A stretch of 64,000 nt of DNA from positions 184,737 to 248,736 of the forward strand of contig CAXKVR010000116.1 in the NCBI GenBank assembly GCA_964058845.1, in the 5' to 3' direction. The notes under the pieces are model-generated. The model ran no database searches and was not told the DNA's origin. It was given only the letters and a program-made list of their open reading frames with translations. Source of the stretch: Carex sylvatica (Eukaryota > Streptophyta > Magnoliopsida > Poales > Cyperaceae). Each line of letters starts with the position of its first letter. Position 1 is the stretch's first letter. The position numbers were made by a program, and so were the translations under genes. Below are positions 11,605-23,187 of the stretch, one piece after another.

Positions 11605-14600
11605 ATGAACGGCTCAGTTGAGCTCGCTAATTATTATCTGCCATTTCAAAGATCAAACATGGATCATTTACAAAATACACAATTTTCCGGTCTTATCTCC
11701 TCGCCTTTACCGGGGATCACGACCCCAGTTATTCCAGGGAATTGCTATTCTTATTTGCAAAATCCCGGATCGTCTTATACTGAGAGAGAAGCTAGAACCA
11801 ATTCCATGATGCCTCTAATTAACCTTCCTTTATGCAACAGCGGATCTCATGCTACCAATTCTCTCTTTTCTCCTGGTGTCTACAATCCCAATTATGCCCC
11901 TCAATATAACTGGACTGAAGAACCTTTTCAAGAAACTTTGGAGTATGATTTGGAGAATGTAAATTCAGGAAAAATTCAAGATATTTTGAAAAATGGTTCT
12001 GATCCTGTATTGAATTCTGATGTCGCTGGATTAATGAATGGAAGCTGGGGACAAATTTTGGATAATATGGTAGTTACAGATTCTCAAGCCCAGGTAATAA
12101 TTCGAACAATTGTTGGGTGATTTACTGTTGAATTGCTTATTTAGATGTAAAACCTGATAAAATATATAAATCAGAATATTCACATAATAAAAGAAGAGTA
12201 GGGTTAAAATGCCTCATTGTTTTCCTGCCTCACATGCTTATCTTTGTTTTCAAACAGTCATCCGAACTGCTCCACATGATTTCCATATTAAAATGTGTTT
12301 AGTGACCAAATTTTATATTTTTGTTTTTGGAAATTTTTTACCATTTTTTTTAGATATGTACAAAATCATTGTTTTGGGATGGTCCAGAATCTTCTGAAAA
12401 ACAATGATTTTGTACTTATCTAAAAAATAGTAAAGAATTTCCAAAAAAATATAAAATTTGGTCTCCAAGCATATTTTAATATGGAGGTCATGTTGAGCTA
12501 TTCATATCGACTTTTTGAACTTTGAAAATAGATATAAGAATATGAGGCATGATTGGGGCACAAAAATAATGGGGCATTTTAACCCTAACAGATAAGTTAA
12601 ATCAACTTTTATGTGTTTTACAGGTGGCATACTCGGTAAGCGAAGAGGTCACAGACACTTCTGATCAAAACCAGCAGCTAAGCCTGTGCCATCCCTCCAA
12701 CTCTAACAGCATAAATGATATATGTGGTATAGCAAGCCCCTCTTCTTCTTCAAATGCAGCCGTACCAGGTAGGCAGCCACGCATGAGGTGGACCCAAGAT
12801 CTGCACGAGCGCTTTGTCGAGGCCGTCAGCAAGCTCGGTGGAGGTGAAAGTAAGTGTTTCTTTTTGTGAAAACATCTCTGACAAGAACTAGGGAAGTTGT
12901 CAATCTATTGAAAAGAGTCCCCTTTGGTACTTGCTCAAACTGTAATACTAGTGGCACAAAAAGGCAACTCATGATTGAGCTTTTTTAACAGTGCATGGAG
13001 TTTTTGCAAAATAAAAGAAAGGCAGGGGGGTTTTTGCAATATTCTGTGGTTTTGACCAGTTGTGTTTGGACCAAATCTGGAAATGGCTCCTGATTTTTCC
13101 AAGTTGTGTTCAAGGATTTCAGTGATATATGTATTGAGTGAAGCTATTGTACTATGAATAGTGCATAACAGTCCGTACTATGGATCAATATCTCAATTTG
13201 CAAAGTCTAAACAATCGATCTGAACCGTTCAACGTGATCTCCATATAAAAATGTACTTGTAGATTAAATTTTACATTTTTTTTTACTATTTTTAAGATAG
13301 GTAGAAAATCACTTGATCTAAAAATTCTAGACCATTCAAAAGCATTGCGTTTCTACCTATCTAAAAAAAATAGTAAAAAATGTAAAATTTTGTCTGCAAG
13401 TACATCTTCATATGGAGATCAGGTTGAACGGTTCAGATCGACTATTTGGACTTTGGAAACGAAAATATTGATCCATAGTACAAACCAATATGTGCTATGC
13501 ATAGTACCATAGCCTTACTCATTAGGTTGCTTTGTTATTGACTTGGTTAACTGTAGAATATACGATAAACACAAACTTCAAACCCAACCAACTTCAAAAT
13601 TTTCAATTACGCCTCAACCGAAAGCTCAATCACCAAAAGTTGATTATTCTTTTTTCCTTTTCTTTTTCTTTTATAAAAAAATGTTACAGAAGCAACTCCA
13701 AAAGGTGTACTGAAACTTATGAATGTTGATGGATTGAGCATATACCACGTCAAAAGCCATCTCCAGGTTTTTGTCCGTGTTTTCTCTTCATACAATTGAA
13801 TTTCTTTTACTTATGAGATAATGGTCTCACACCTCAATTGGTACCGCTTAGTACCGAGACAGTTTCTATAGGTCTTTCTTTTCCTTTTTAAAGGAAACAT
13901 TTTTCCTTTTGTTTGTGTTTTGATTGTCACTCTTAAATCCAGTTATTTTTAGTACCAGTATCTCTGTATTGTCTATTTGTTTACACTAGGTTTTATGATT
14001 CTTCTCTGATTCTTCTCGGTATGCTATAAGGTTTTATAATGTATATTGCAGAAGTATCGGACAGCTAGATCTACGCCGGAGTTGTCACCTGAAGGTTTGC
14101 ACATAGATTCTATATAATCTATTTTTTTATGTTATCCTTTTCTATGATTTGTTTTTGGCTCCTGCTTCAGGTTATGGCAATTTATAATGTTCTATTACTC
14201 TTTCAAAATTAACAGAGAGAATGAAGCTCGCTCAACTAGAAGATCTGCCATCTTTTGATCCAGAAAAGTGAGATGATCTGCACTAAAACTTGTGTTTTAT
14301 TATTATTTTGTTTTTTGTAACAAGCAGTATTCGTACTATAGTGAAACGTGAGTTGTCCTTGTTAAATTGTTTAACCCACCAATCGATCTCTCAGTTTCTT
14401 TTGTTAGATCTGTGGTTATTCCAAACAGACCAGAAAAAAAGTAAATTAATAAATAAATTGATTAAAAAATAATAAAAGAAAGTAAAACAAACAACCATTT
14501 AAGGTTTTACATAGAATATGATCTGACACTAAACTTAGATCTGTGGTTATTCCAAACAGACCAGAAAAAAAGTAAACTAATAAATAAATTGATTAAAAAA

Positions 14601-15698
14601 TAATAAAAGAAAGTAAAACAAACAACCATTTAAGGTTTTACATAGAATATGATCTGACACTTACCGCCTCTCCAGTTAAGTATCAACATTCAGGTTCTAA
14701 ATGTATAGAAAAAACAAATGACTTTCATATCTTAATCTCTTTTTATACATGGAATTATTCTTGCATGTAGAATAACCCACTTACCTCTTTCTTTTTATCC
14801 TCTTTACATAAAAAGAGTAAATGGTATCAATGAAGCACTGCGTGCACAAATGGACGTTCAAAAGAAATTGCATGAACAGCTAGAGGTAATTTTAATCACC
14901 TTCATCATAGTTCCTGAAATTTGAATATTTAGTTATATATTCGAAAGGTCATCTGCCTGGATTTATCCTAGAAGCAACAAACACATGCAACTGTTGAATA
15001 ATTTCATATAAAAATAAAAAAAAAACTGTTGACCTCTGTTACAATGCAACCCAAAAAGTGTGCTTTATTGACATGTAAGATTGCTTTATAATGGTTAATC
15101 TATTTTGAAACAAAAATTATATGTTTATTGTATTTGCATCAAACACGTCTTATTTGAGATGTTTGCAAAAGGCACCAAACCATCGGCTTTTTGCATGGAA
15201 AATTCTTATTTTGCTTTTCGTGTGAACACATTTGGGGCCTAAACCTAGTAAATTGTTTTCCTAAACTAACAATGAGGTTGAGCCAAGCCAATCTATTTAT
15301 ATACATTGTCGTCGCAAATTCTATAAAATATATGAATGCGGTCATCTATTGACTTCAGAAAAGCAAGTTCATGGCTAATTAATTTTCAATTTTTTGTTTG
15401 ACCTCAACAGAATCAAAGAAAGCTGCAGTTGCAAATGGAAGAGCAATGCAAATACCTCCAGATGATTGTAGAGAAGCAACAACAGAGCATAGATCAACTA
15501 ACACTCAACAAATGCTCTGATCATAAGGCGTCGCCTTCCTGCGAAAAATTACTCATCTCTGAAATCGGTTGTGAAATAAATCGTACCAATGTATCCGAAG
15601 AAATATCCAAACAAGATGGCAAGAAGCATAAAATATCGAAGTCTGATAATACCGTTTGTGGCGTCTCTTTGCCAGCTAAGCGAGCAAGAGGTGATTAA
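11605..15698 (+). CDS. MYB-CC family (PHR1-like) transcription factor
   Basis: Seven coding exons join in frame: 11605-12093, 12624-12849, 13690-13766, 14052-14094, 14216-14267, 14816-14885 and 15411-15698 (1245 nt, 414 residues). All introns are GT-AG. An N-terminal Ser/Asn-rich region (1-210) carries no known domain. A single GARP-type MYB domain (about 214-270) starts [13 protein letters not shown] and ends SHLQKYR. A coiled coil (about 290-345) contains the LHEQLE signature of the MYB-CC class (314-319). Known members bind P1BS-type sites as dimers in the nucleus and many act in phosphate-starvation signalling; the exact paralogue cannot be named here. The C-terminus is Lys/Ser-rich and ends AKRARGD. 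Introns 1 and 2 each contain a palindromic MITE, and intron 5 a 131-bp tandem duplication. No frame disruption is seen, so it is probably functional. Confidence 0.93.
12201..12585. mobile_element. Palindromic MITE, intron 1 of the MYB-CC gene
   Basis: Inverted ends GGGTTAAAATGCC / GGCATTTTAACCC enclose two long arms that pair around a centre near 12395. Each arm contains the family core (CCGAACTG..., CCATATTAAAATGTG, ACCAAATTTTATATTTTT, and GTACAAAATCATTGTTTT). The element is wholly within intron 1 (12094-12623). A clear TSD could not be identified for this copy. Confidence 0.78.
13136..13520. mobile_element. Palindromic MITE, intron 2 of the MYB-CC gene
   Basis: Ends GAGTGAAGCTATTGTACTAT and its near-inverse (ATAGTACCATAGCCTTACTC) bound two arms with the family core (CGATCTGAACCGTTCA, GATCTCCATAT, TAGGTAGAAAATCACT). 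It is most similar to the copy at 46041-46430, sharing the outer GTACTATGGATCAATATCTC block. It sits in intron 2 (12850-13689), ending about 170 bp before exon 3. No convincing TSD. Confidence 0.78.
14406..14663. repeat. 131-bp tandem duplication in intron 5 of the MYB-CC gene
   Basis: The segment beginning AGATCTGTGGTTATTCCAAA at 14406 recurs at 14537 with almost no change through GATCTGACACT. The near-identity indicates a recent duplication. It contains no splice-like exon. Confidence 0.88.
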
Positions 15699-16968
15699 AG
15701 ATTTAATAACTAGTAGTTACATATCATGGCAGAAAGCACTGACTTTTAATTGTGACATGGTTAATAAATCGGCTTGAAAGAGTTTCTGTGTGTAGAGAAT
15801 TTTGTAAAAATACCAAAAAAAAAAAAAACATTTAAGGCAAATAGAAGCCAGGCATCGGCTACAGCTTTAGATATAGAAGAGCTGCTACTCTGTCATGATA
15901 TGATGAACTAGCTTTATTCTTTGTGTAATTTATATGCACTCAAAAGGATTCAATTATTCATGACGAATTTATTTTATCTTCAGTAAATTTATTAGTATTT
16001 TATGATAACAATATTAGGTCTTTTGTTTTGTGTTTGACTTGTTTCCGGGTAGTCAGAAAGTAAAATCCAATTACGAATCATGAACAGCACTAGAAGCATA
16101 ACCTTACTATTATCTTTCCTGATTTCATATGGTTTAAATAGATTGTCGCAGTATAGATGTTGTTTAATGGATAGCAGAGCTTAGCTTGAAATGTGCACCT
16201 ATACATTTATTGGGACCTTCTTTCTTATTTGTACTTATAAAACTGTTTTCAAAATAGATCGTTCCTCAACAGAGGGAGATTGAATAAATAACTGTTTTAC
16301 AATTTTATATTATGAAGGGCCTGATAGCATAGTTTTTTTTTTTTTTTTTTTAAATATTGAAGGACAACTAAAAAAAAATCAAATTAAAGGGGTGCTACTG
16401 CTTCGTGATTAGCACCATTTTTCTTCTATCTACTTTCACCCTTGTAGGTGTCCTGACTTGAATATGGGTAAATATATTGTCAGAGCTGATTTCATTTCAT
16501 ACAACGCATCAGTTATGTATTTTTTTTATTGTTTCTATTGATCGTGCGTTGCATGAAGCTAAACTAACTCTGTCAATATCTTTACCCATAATTGCCAAAC
16601 TAGTACTTTTAATATATATGTTAAAATTCAAAATCAATTGATCATCTATGGAGCAATTTGCATACTAAAGCTAAACAATTTAAATTTATTGACACTAAAG
16701 AATCACAATTCAAATCAAATTTACAACAGAAACATTGTAAACTATAAACAACATAATTAAAGTTTTATTTTTTAAATTTTTTGACAACAATATTGGTTAT
16801 CTTTACTGACAATATATATGTTCCCAATGTCACTACCTTTCAATCTATTAGTTCTTTATACATAACATAATGCACCTAGTATAATGTCAACAATGAGGCT
16901 GACAGCATTTGGAAGCTCATTGTTTTCCTTTCTCATTTCAAGATGCCGCTCTAATTTCTTAATGTAAC
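15699..16968. other. 3' region of the MYB-CC gene and intergenic sequence
   Basis: The first 250 bases are a plausible 3' untranslated region (AT-rich, ending in an ATTTATTTTATCTTC-type stretch). After that I see no gene. A run of 19 T starts at 16333. The stretch ends at the LINE target site. Confidence 0.5.
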
Positions 16969-16983
16969 AAACGGTAGCACCTT

Positions 16984-18303
16984 AATGTTTCTACTGGTTT
17001 AGCTTCTACTATTTTTTCTTTTAGTATTTTAGATCTTACATAAATATTTAATTTGAGCATTAATAGAATTGTAGGTGATGATAGTAATACTTCATTTTGA
17101 TTAGATAGATGGCATGGTAATTGCTTTTTATTTTGTCTTCCCTAATCTCTTTAGGATTGCATCTCATCCATCCATTCATGTATCTACGGTGTTTTCTAAT
17201 TTTCCATTTAGTTTGCAATTTACTAGGCAATTAACGGAAATTTTTCTTCAGGAATATAATAGACTTTTAGAGTTTTTTTCTATTCATGCTTTAGATCCAT
17301 TTCAGCCGGATAGAATATATTGGAGATGGACTTCTTCGGGTCTTTTTACTGTTCACTATCTTTATAAATGACTTTCAGTTAGAGGTATTCCAAATCATAT
17401 TTTCAACACTTTACGGAAGGCTAAGATTCCTCTTAAGATAAATTTTTTTATTTGGTTACTTAAACATGATAAAATCCTAACTAAATGCAATTTACGTACT
17501 AGAGGTTGGCAAGATAATGTAGACTGTCCATTTTGTGGTGTCCCTGAGACTGAGACTGTACATCACCTATTTGTTACTTGTCCATTTATTTATACTTTAT
17601 AGACTTGAATTGGTAACCATAATAATTTTGTTTTTAATTGCACACAAGTGTCTGACCTATGGAATTTTGATTATTGGATACCTTTAAAAGATTCATTGTT
17701 GGTTGAGTTAATTAGAATAGCTATTTTATGAATTGTCTGGTTGACAAAAATAAAATTTGTTTTCAAAATACACAGGTACCAACTATTTGTTTTCAAAATA
17801 CACAGGTACCAACTATTAGTTCTGTTGCATCTTCTATTATTGCTTTAACGATGTAAGTCTTGTTTAGATAATTCATATTTTATATTATCATTGATTATGT
17901 CTTTTGATATTTCTCCTATGATACATAGGCACCCTGATAGTAATATCAAATACAGCCTCTCTGGACAGAGTCAGCTCCCCTATGATTTTAGACAGGATCC
18001 CTTCTCTTGGTTTAAGAGAATCAGATGATAAAGACATCTCTGATGCTATTGATGAGACAACTGGCTTATTGTCTCATGTTTGGTCTTTAGTTGACACTAG
18101 CTCTTTTGATGTGATTACTCTTAGTAATTGATATTAGAGATTTTGATGTTTTAAGTGATGTTAGTTTGATTTTATTTTTTGATATACTACTTTGTTTTGT
18201 AATTGCTAAAACTAGTTGGTAGTTGTTCCACTAATTTAGAAATAATTGTTTTTTTTTATGATATTTATTGTTTCGTAATTTCACTTTTTCACAAAAAAAA
18301 AAA
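16984..18303 (+). mobile_element. 5'-truncated LINE with zf-RVT-type C-terminus
   Basis: A 13-bp direct repeat ACGGTAGCACCTT (16971-16983 and 18304-18316) flanks the segment, which ends in a run of A just before the right copy. This is the signature of target-primed reverse transcription. Only the C-terminal part of ORF2 is left. Around 17070-17110 a decayed GDDSNTSF-x-LDRWHG motif is followed by a frame change. Then 17150-17600 reads through one stop to a zinc-binding module (residues CPFC ... HHLFVTC) typical of the reverse-transcriptase-associated zf-RVT domain. A 31-bp unit (TTTGTTTTCAAAATACACAG) is tandemly duplicated at about 17757-17818. Several stops and a frameshift make it a dead copy. 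The reverse transcriptase and endonuclease domains are absent. Confidence 0.88.
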
Positions 18304-18756
18304 ACGGTAGCACCTTCAAATGTTTAATGTTTCGCAAACACCTTATATATTATAATAAGCAGATACGTATGAAATGATAATGCTAAAACTTTAAGAATCC
18401 TTGTGGTGTAAAAAGCAAACACGAACAAATTACACCTCAAAAGGGCTGTCCTAGAAAAAGCATAAATGAGTTGGGACTTTGATTATGCTACATGGCACTT
18501 TCAAAACAAAGCACAGTTATCTGCATGCAATGTAACACTAATTCAAAAGGCTTATTCCATCCTGGTGGGTGTATATCAAAATATAACAAGAATACTCGAA
18601 AAGAAGAAAAAAAAAAGAAAAAAAAAACACGTCTGACGGGAGTAATTGCCACTCTCCGAGAAAAATTTACTTTTAAATAGAAACACTCATAAGAGCATTG
18701 CAAGAAAATTATTAACTAGGTCAACATCGTGAAACCGAAAAAGATGCCAATTGTGA

Positions 18757-20492
18757 TTAGTTGACGGCATCAATGATCAACTTGCGTGACTTGAGTGGGG
18801 ACCACTTCATCCTTCTGTAGTATGCTGCTTGAAGGAGAGCTAGTGATAGTACAAAGATCCATTTGAATCCCATCTGAAAAATAAAAAAGTAAAACCTGAA
18901 ATTCAGAAATGCAATAAACAAACATGACTGGTGCTGAACAAGTACCAGCTGTAAACAAGGGGGATTCATTTTAATATAATTATAGAAAGATTAGAAAAAT
19001 TTACAAGTTTTCTCTCTTCCATTTCAGGTTCAGCTGCCCAGGACAGGAAGGTCACGACATCTTTGCCCATCTGAAAATTAAACAAAATGAATGTTTAAAT
19101 TCATTAAATTTCAGAAGAAGCCAGCCATGAATTAATCATTTCTACATGTAAAACAACGCATCCTGTATAACACTAGAAACCATGAGGAACATCCCCCATC
19201 ACATCAGTTCATGCGTTAGCTTGAAAACCAACCCAATTTACCCCTAGTTTATCACCATTATATCTTCAAGAACGAGTGTAAATTCCAAAAGTTACAACAG
19301 AGAAAAATTCCTTCACTATACAAAGATACTAATTAAATTTAATGTTAAAACACATTTTGGTATAATTTAATAAGGGGATTATGTTACCTGAGCTTCAGTT
19401 GCGGGAACACCATCTTCATACTCAACAGCACCATCAATAAGCATTTTAGGCATAGCAATGGCACCACCAGGGAAATACGGATTGTAGTGGAGACCATCAC
19501 GAATCTATTACATTTCAAATTATTTAATTAGAAATACATTAATTAAAAAAGAAAGAAAGAGGGAAATTCTTATATTACATCTACAATACATTACATAAGA
19601 AAGACTAGGAAGCATCCATAAGCAGGGTTTAATTTGAGGCATGTACAGAACTTCTTGCAGTATTTCAATAGAAAAATTTATTTTTTCTCAAAAACTGATC
19701 TATATACTGAACAAAATACATTTACAAATCGGGGAAAAAACAAATTCAAATAATGTAACCTCACTATCTCACACTATCAATGTTTTTAGGGCAAAAACGT
19801 AAATATATACTTACACTGACACCAGCAGGAGGTTCATGGTACCCAGTCAGAAGAGCAAAAACATAGTTCTGTCCATTGTGCCTTGCCTGAATAAAATTAT
19901 GAGAAAATCAATATCAAATGAAAAAAAAAAATATCATATACAAAAATGACAACTCTTTCCCAAGTGATCTTTTTCCAATGTTTGATATATTACTTTAGTC
20001 AGCTTTTGCTCCTTGTTACCATACCAGAAATAGCAGATAACTACAATACCAGCAATTAGTCTGCGACTGTAACCTCCTAGGGGTACCATCATAAAAACAC
20101 CATATGAAGACCACTCACATGTACCCAGCAAAATAAGATTGGTCTGCACTGTACATCAGTGACATCTTAGATATTTTTCACTGATGTGGGATTATGGTGC
20201 TTTGGGAAGTAAAGATGCTGCTGGTTCAAACAGTCGATCCGAACCGTTCACCATGATCTCCATATTAAAATGTGCTTGGAGACCAAATTTTATATTTTTT
20301 TTAGAATCTTTTGTGGACCATAAAAAAACCAGTGATTTTCAAAAACTCCAAAAAAATGTAAAATTCGGTATCCAAGCACATTTTAATATGGAGATCATGT
20401 TGAACTGTTCAGATCGACTCTTTGGACTTTGAAATCAAAAAATATGGGCAGGAAGTAAAACAGGGTGCTTACTTCCCAAAGCATGGTAGGCC

Positions 20493-20524
<32 letters not shown>

Positions 20525-22162
20525 TCACTTTGCAAGTTATACATGATGATGCTTTCTACGAAGCAAAACAGTACCATTCTGAAAAAGAGATTGTTAAAAC
20601 AGTACCTTAGTAATGAGGCTGAGATCAGGAGGATAGGCACCACCATTAGCGAACCTAGCAGCCTGCTCATTTGCGTAAGGCTGAGGGAAACGGTCGCTAA
20701 GCTTACCGGGTCGGGCATACATCTCTCCCTCATCATTCGGCCCGTCTTCCACCTCAATCTCAGCAGCCATGGCCTTGCACTCCTCCTCAGTGTAGGCCAC
20801 ACCTACCAGGTCTCTGTATGAGATCAGAGACATTGAGTGGCATGAGGCGCACACCTGCTGGTACACCTGATGGCCACGCCGGATCCTGGAAATTTTGCAA
20901 AAATCTAATAAGATGTTGGAATATCAATCTTACTGCATGAACTCTTTCGATGTAATTTTGTAATACAAAAACCTTGCCATGAACCTGCTTAGAAAAAGAA
21001 TTACGCCGACTATCAAGCCAGTTTGGTGTATGCGAATTTGAGATCAAACTTTTTGATGTCGGCTTTGATATTTAAGTTAAGATTCACATCAAATAGCGCT
21101 TGATTTATGAACTAAACTAACACGGATATGTGAATTCGAGTGAACTGTGCTAAGACAGTTTCCCATCTCTCTTTCTCTTCTGTTTTTCTTCAAGATAAGT
21201 AATTACTATCACTTTGCATGAATATCAAGGGAACTCACTGAATTTCATTCCCTAACACACATAAAAAATGAACCCTTAGCCTGCTATTAAATCAGAGTAT
21301 CCTTCTATAATCAGTACTTTCAGTTTATATGCCCGGCTAAGAAACATCAGAAACACAAAAATGAAAACAACATGGTCAAAAGCTAGGGGAAGTAATAAAT
21401 TTCAACTCAGTCAAAGTCTGAGCTCTTAATTCACTTCAAAAATTGAAAATGATATAAGCTTCAGTTAGCCCATAAGCTTCAATTAAGCACATAAAAGGAG
21501 AAAAACCCTATAACAGAACCAGGCAAAACTACAACTAGCATCATACTGAGTGGTGTATGAGGGTATTGACAATACATGGTATTGGTCTCACTGATTTGAT
21601 AAATGATAATGGAAGACTTACGAAGCATGATCATAGGAGCTAAGGATTCCCTCGTGGGGCCAGGGGTAGCTGGGGCACTCAAGGCCATGCTCTGCCTCGT
21701 CAGCAGAAGCCACGGTGGCAAAACTGAACAAACCAGTGACACCAGCTCCAAGCAATGCTAGTGCTCTAAAAGACTTGTTCCCAATTGTCTCCTGCTCCTG
21801 CTTGAATGCAACAGCTGGGACCAAAAGCGGTGACTACAAGAAATTCAAAATTAAATCAGTTAAAGATTTGTTGAAGGAGCTTTTGTTGATTACCTTTAAT
21901 AAAATTCTCATAAAAAGGTGTTTTTCTTAACTTCTACAAGAATCACATTTCATAACAGGACGCTGTTAAAATTTTAGAAAATCATTTTTCAAAGAGGGTT
22001 TCATTTAGCTCTAGTTGAATATCTTCAGATTAATTAAAATAATTAAAAGAAAAGAAAGAGAAAAAAGAGGCAATTTAGTCAGTAGAACAGATGAATGATT
22101 CTTACAAATGACTGAAACATAGGCTTCTTCTTCAGAAGCTGATGGATCGCTTTTCCTGCCAT
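18757..22162 (-). CDS. CYC1: Cytochrome c1, heme protein, mitochondrial (complex III)
   Basis: Seven coding exons on the minus strand: 22162-22106, 21833-21622, 20885-20606, 19886-19815, 19504-19388, 19070-19005 and 18873-18757 (921 nt, 306 residues). All introns are GT-AG and phases match. The product carries electrons from the Rieske protein to cytochrome c in the inner mitochondrial membrane. A bipartite presequence is visible: a basic N-terminus (KKK at 11-13), then a hydrophobic segment ([20 protein letters not shown]) before mature DEAEHGL. The heme c site CASCH is at 102-106, and the likely axial Met is in AIAMPKM (M225). A C-terminal membrane anchor near 271-287 precedes a basic tail ending DAVN. 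Length fits the plant family. A leader intron (about 22360-22176) precedes the start. Intron 3 holds a MITE and a C28 tract. Nuclear introns exclude a recent organelle insertion. Confidence 0.97.
20183..20520. mobile_element. Palindromic MITE, intron 3 of CYC1, with a C28 tract
   Basis: Arms pair from TATGGTGCTTTGGGAAGTAA at the left to its inverse near 20468-20487, and include the family core (AGTCGATCCGAACCGTTCA, CCATATTAAAATGTGC, TTGGAGACCAAATTTTATAT). A 9-bp direct repeat TTTTTCACT is found at 20174-20182 and 20521-20529, so the element probably includes the run of 28 C at 20491-20518 near its right end. The left end has only GGG at the equivalent place, so the C run is probably an expansion. 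It lies in intron 3 (19887-20605), 85 bp from exon 3. Confidence 0.8.
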
Positions 22163-22560
22163 TTCACACAATAATCTACCAAAAAAAAAAAAAAATTACA
22201 AGCACATTATCTTATCTTGAAATTTAGAGAAGCATAACTAATAGAAGCTAAACGAATGCCTATTCACCTACTACTACTATACGCATGACAAAACCTCAGA
22301 TTAAACAATAAAAGAAACAAAATCAAGAATAAGAGATCTAAGAGTAAGCTTCGGATCTACCTGTGGAGACAATCAGAAATCCGCGCTGAGCTCTGTTCGA
22401 TTCACGATCGAAACTACTACAAGAGTAGTCGATTGATCGAGGGATGGACTAGGGTTTGCTAAAGCGAGAGGAGGAGAGGAGAGCGGATCGGCCCAAGGGA
22501 AGACGCCAAGACGGATTATGAGAGTCTCTATTTCGGAGAAGAGTGTTGGTTGATTATAGA
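22163..22560 (-). promoter_or_regulatory. CYC1 leader and proximal promoter with telo-box and site II motif
   Basis: Reading with the gene, a telo-box (AAACCCTA, 22457-22450) lies about 40 bp downstream of a site II-type element TGGGCC (22495-22490); a further TGGGCC motif on the opposite strand is at 22789-22794. This pairing is known from plant genes for cytochrome c, other respiratory proteins and ribosomal proteins. A leader intron has donor CAG/GTAGAT (GT at 22360-22359) and acceptor GGTAG (AG at 22177-22176), leaving 13 leader bases before the ATG. The transcription start is not fixed, so some motifs may be in the transcribed leader. Confidence 0.6.
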
Positions 22561-22912
22561 TTCTGTCACACCATTTCTATAGTCCATTATGTAACGAATT
22601 ATAATTATTTTTTATTGACTCGCTACGCAATATTTTTGTAAGAATTAGGAGTAGAGTAAGTGCAGGTTCCAATTGGATAGGATTGATTGCATCGAACCTA
22701 AATAGTGTGGCTCTGGCAGTGCCACAATAGACTGTGGCCTTAAATGTGATTTTAGTTGAGTTGATGTTTCCCTTGATGGAGACAAAATTGGGCCTGACCA
22801 TTTACGGGCTTTGTAACTGAGCTTTCTTGTAGAGAGACCAAGGGCAAATTATTACTTGATTTATGGACTTTTCTGTCATTTTACTTGAATCGGGAGAGAT
22901 CTCAGATCTGAT

Positions 22913-23179
22913 TAGTGGTGTTCATTGGGTCCAGTTTATCCGGTTTTGAACCGAATCAAATTAGTTTGAACCAAACAGTTCAATCTTTTCTGTTTAATGG
23001 TTCGGTTCGATTTATTTTTTAAAACTAAATTATAACTTTGATTCGGTTTAAACAGAACAAACCAAACAAATCGATATAAAACTTCAGTTCGGTTTGATTC
23101 TATTTTTGAAACCGAATTATAACTTTAATTTGCCTAATTCGGTTCGATTTCAACCGAACCGAACCGATGAACACCCCTA
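22913..23179. mobile_element. hAT-type MITE
   Basis: The ends are 12-bp imperfect inverted repeats, TAGTGGTGTTCA and TGAACACCCCTA. The 8-bp direct repeat GATCTGAT (22905-22912 and 23180-23187) is the size made by hAT transposases. The interior is built of short GGTTCGGTTCGATTT / AAACCGAATTATAACTTT repeats in both orientations. It lies about 350 bp upstream of the CYC1 leader. No coding capacity. Confidence 0.85.
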
Positions 23180-23187
23180 GATCTGAT

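Noticed and set aside
20395..20821. Open frames on both strands crossing 20490 with poly-Pro or poly-Gly runs
   Set aside because: These read the C28 tract and the opposite strand of CYC1 exon 3; they are shadows, not genes.
18757..22162. Possibility that the cytochrome c1 sequence is a recent organelle DNA insertion
   Set aside because: Cytochrome c1 is nuclear-encoded in plants, and this copy has spliceosomal introns and a presequence.
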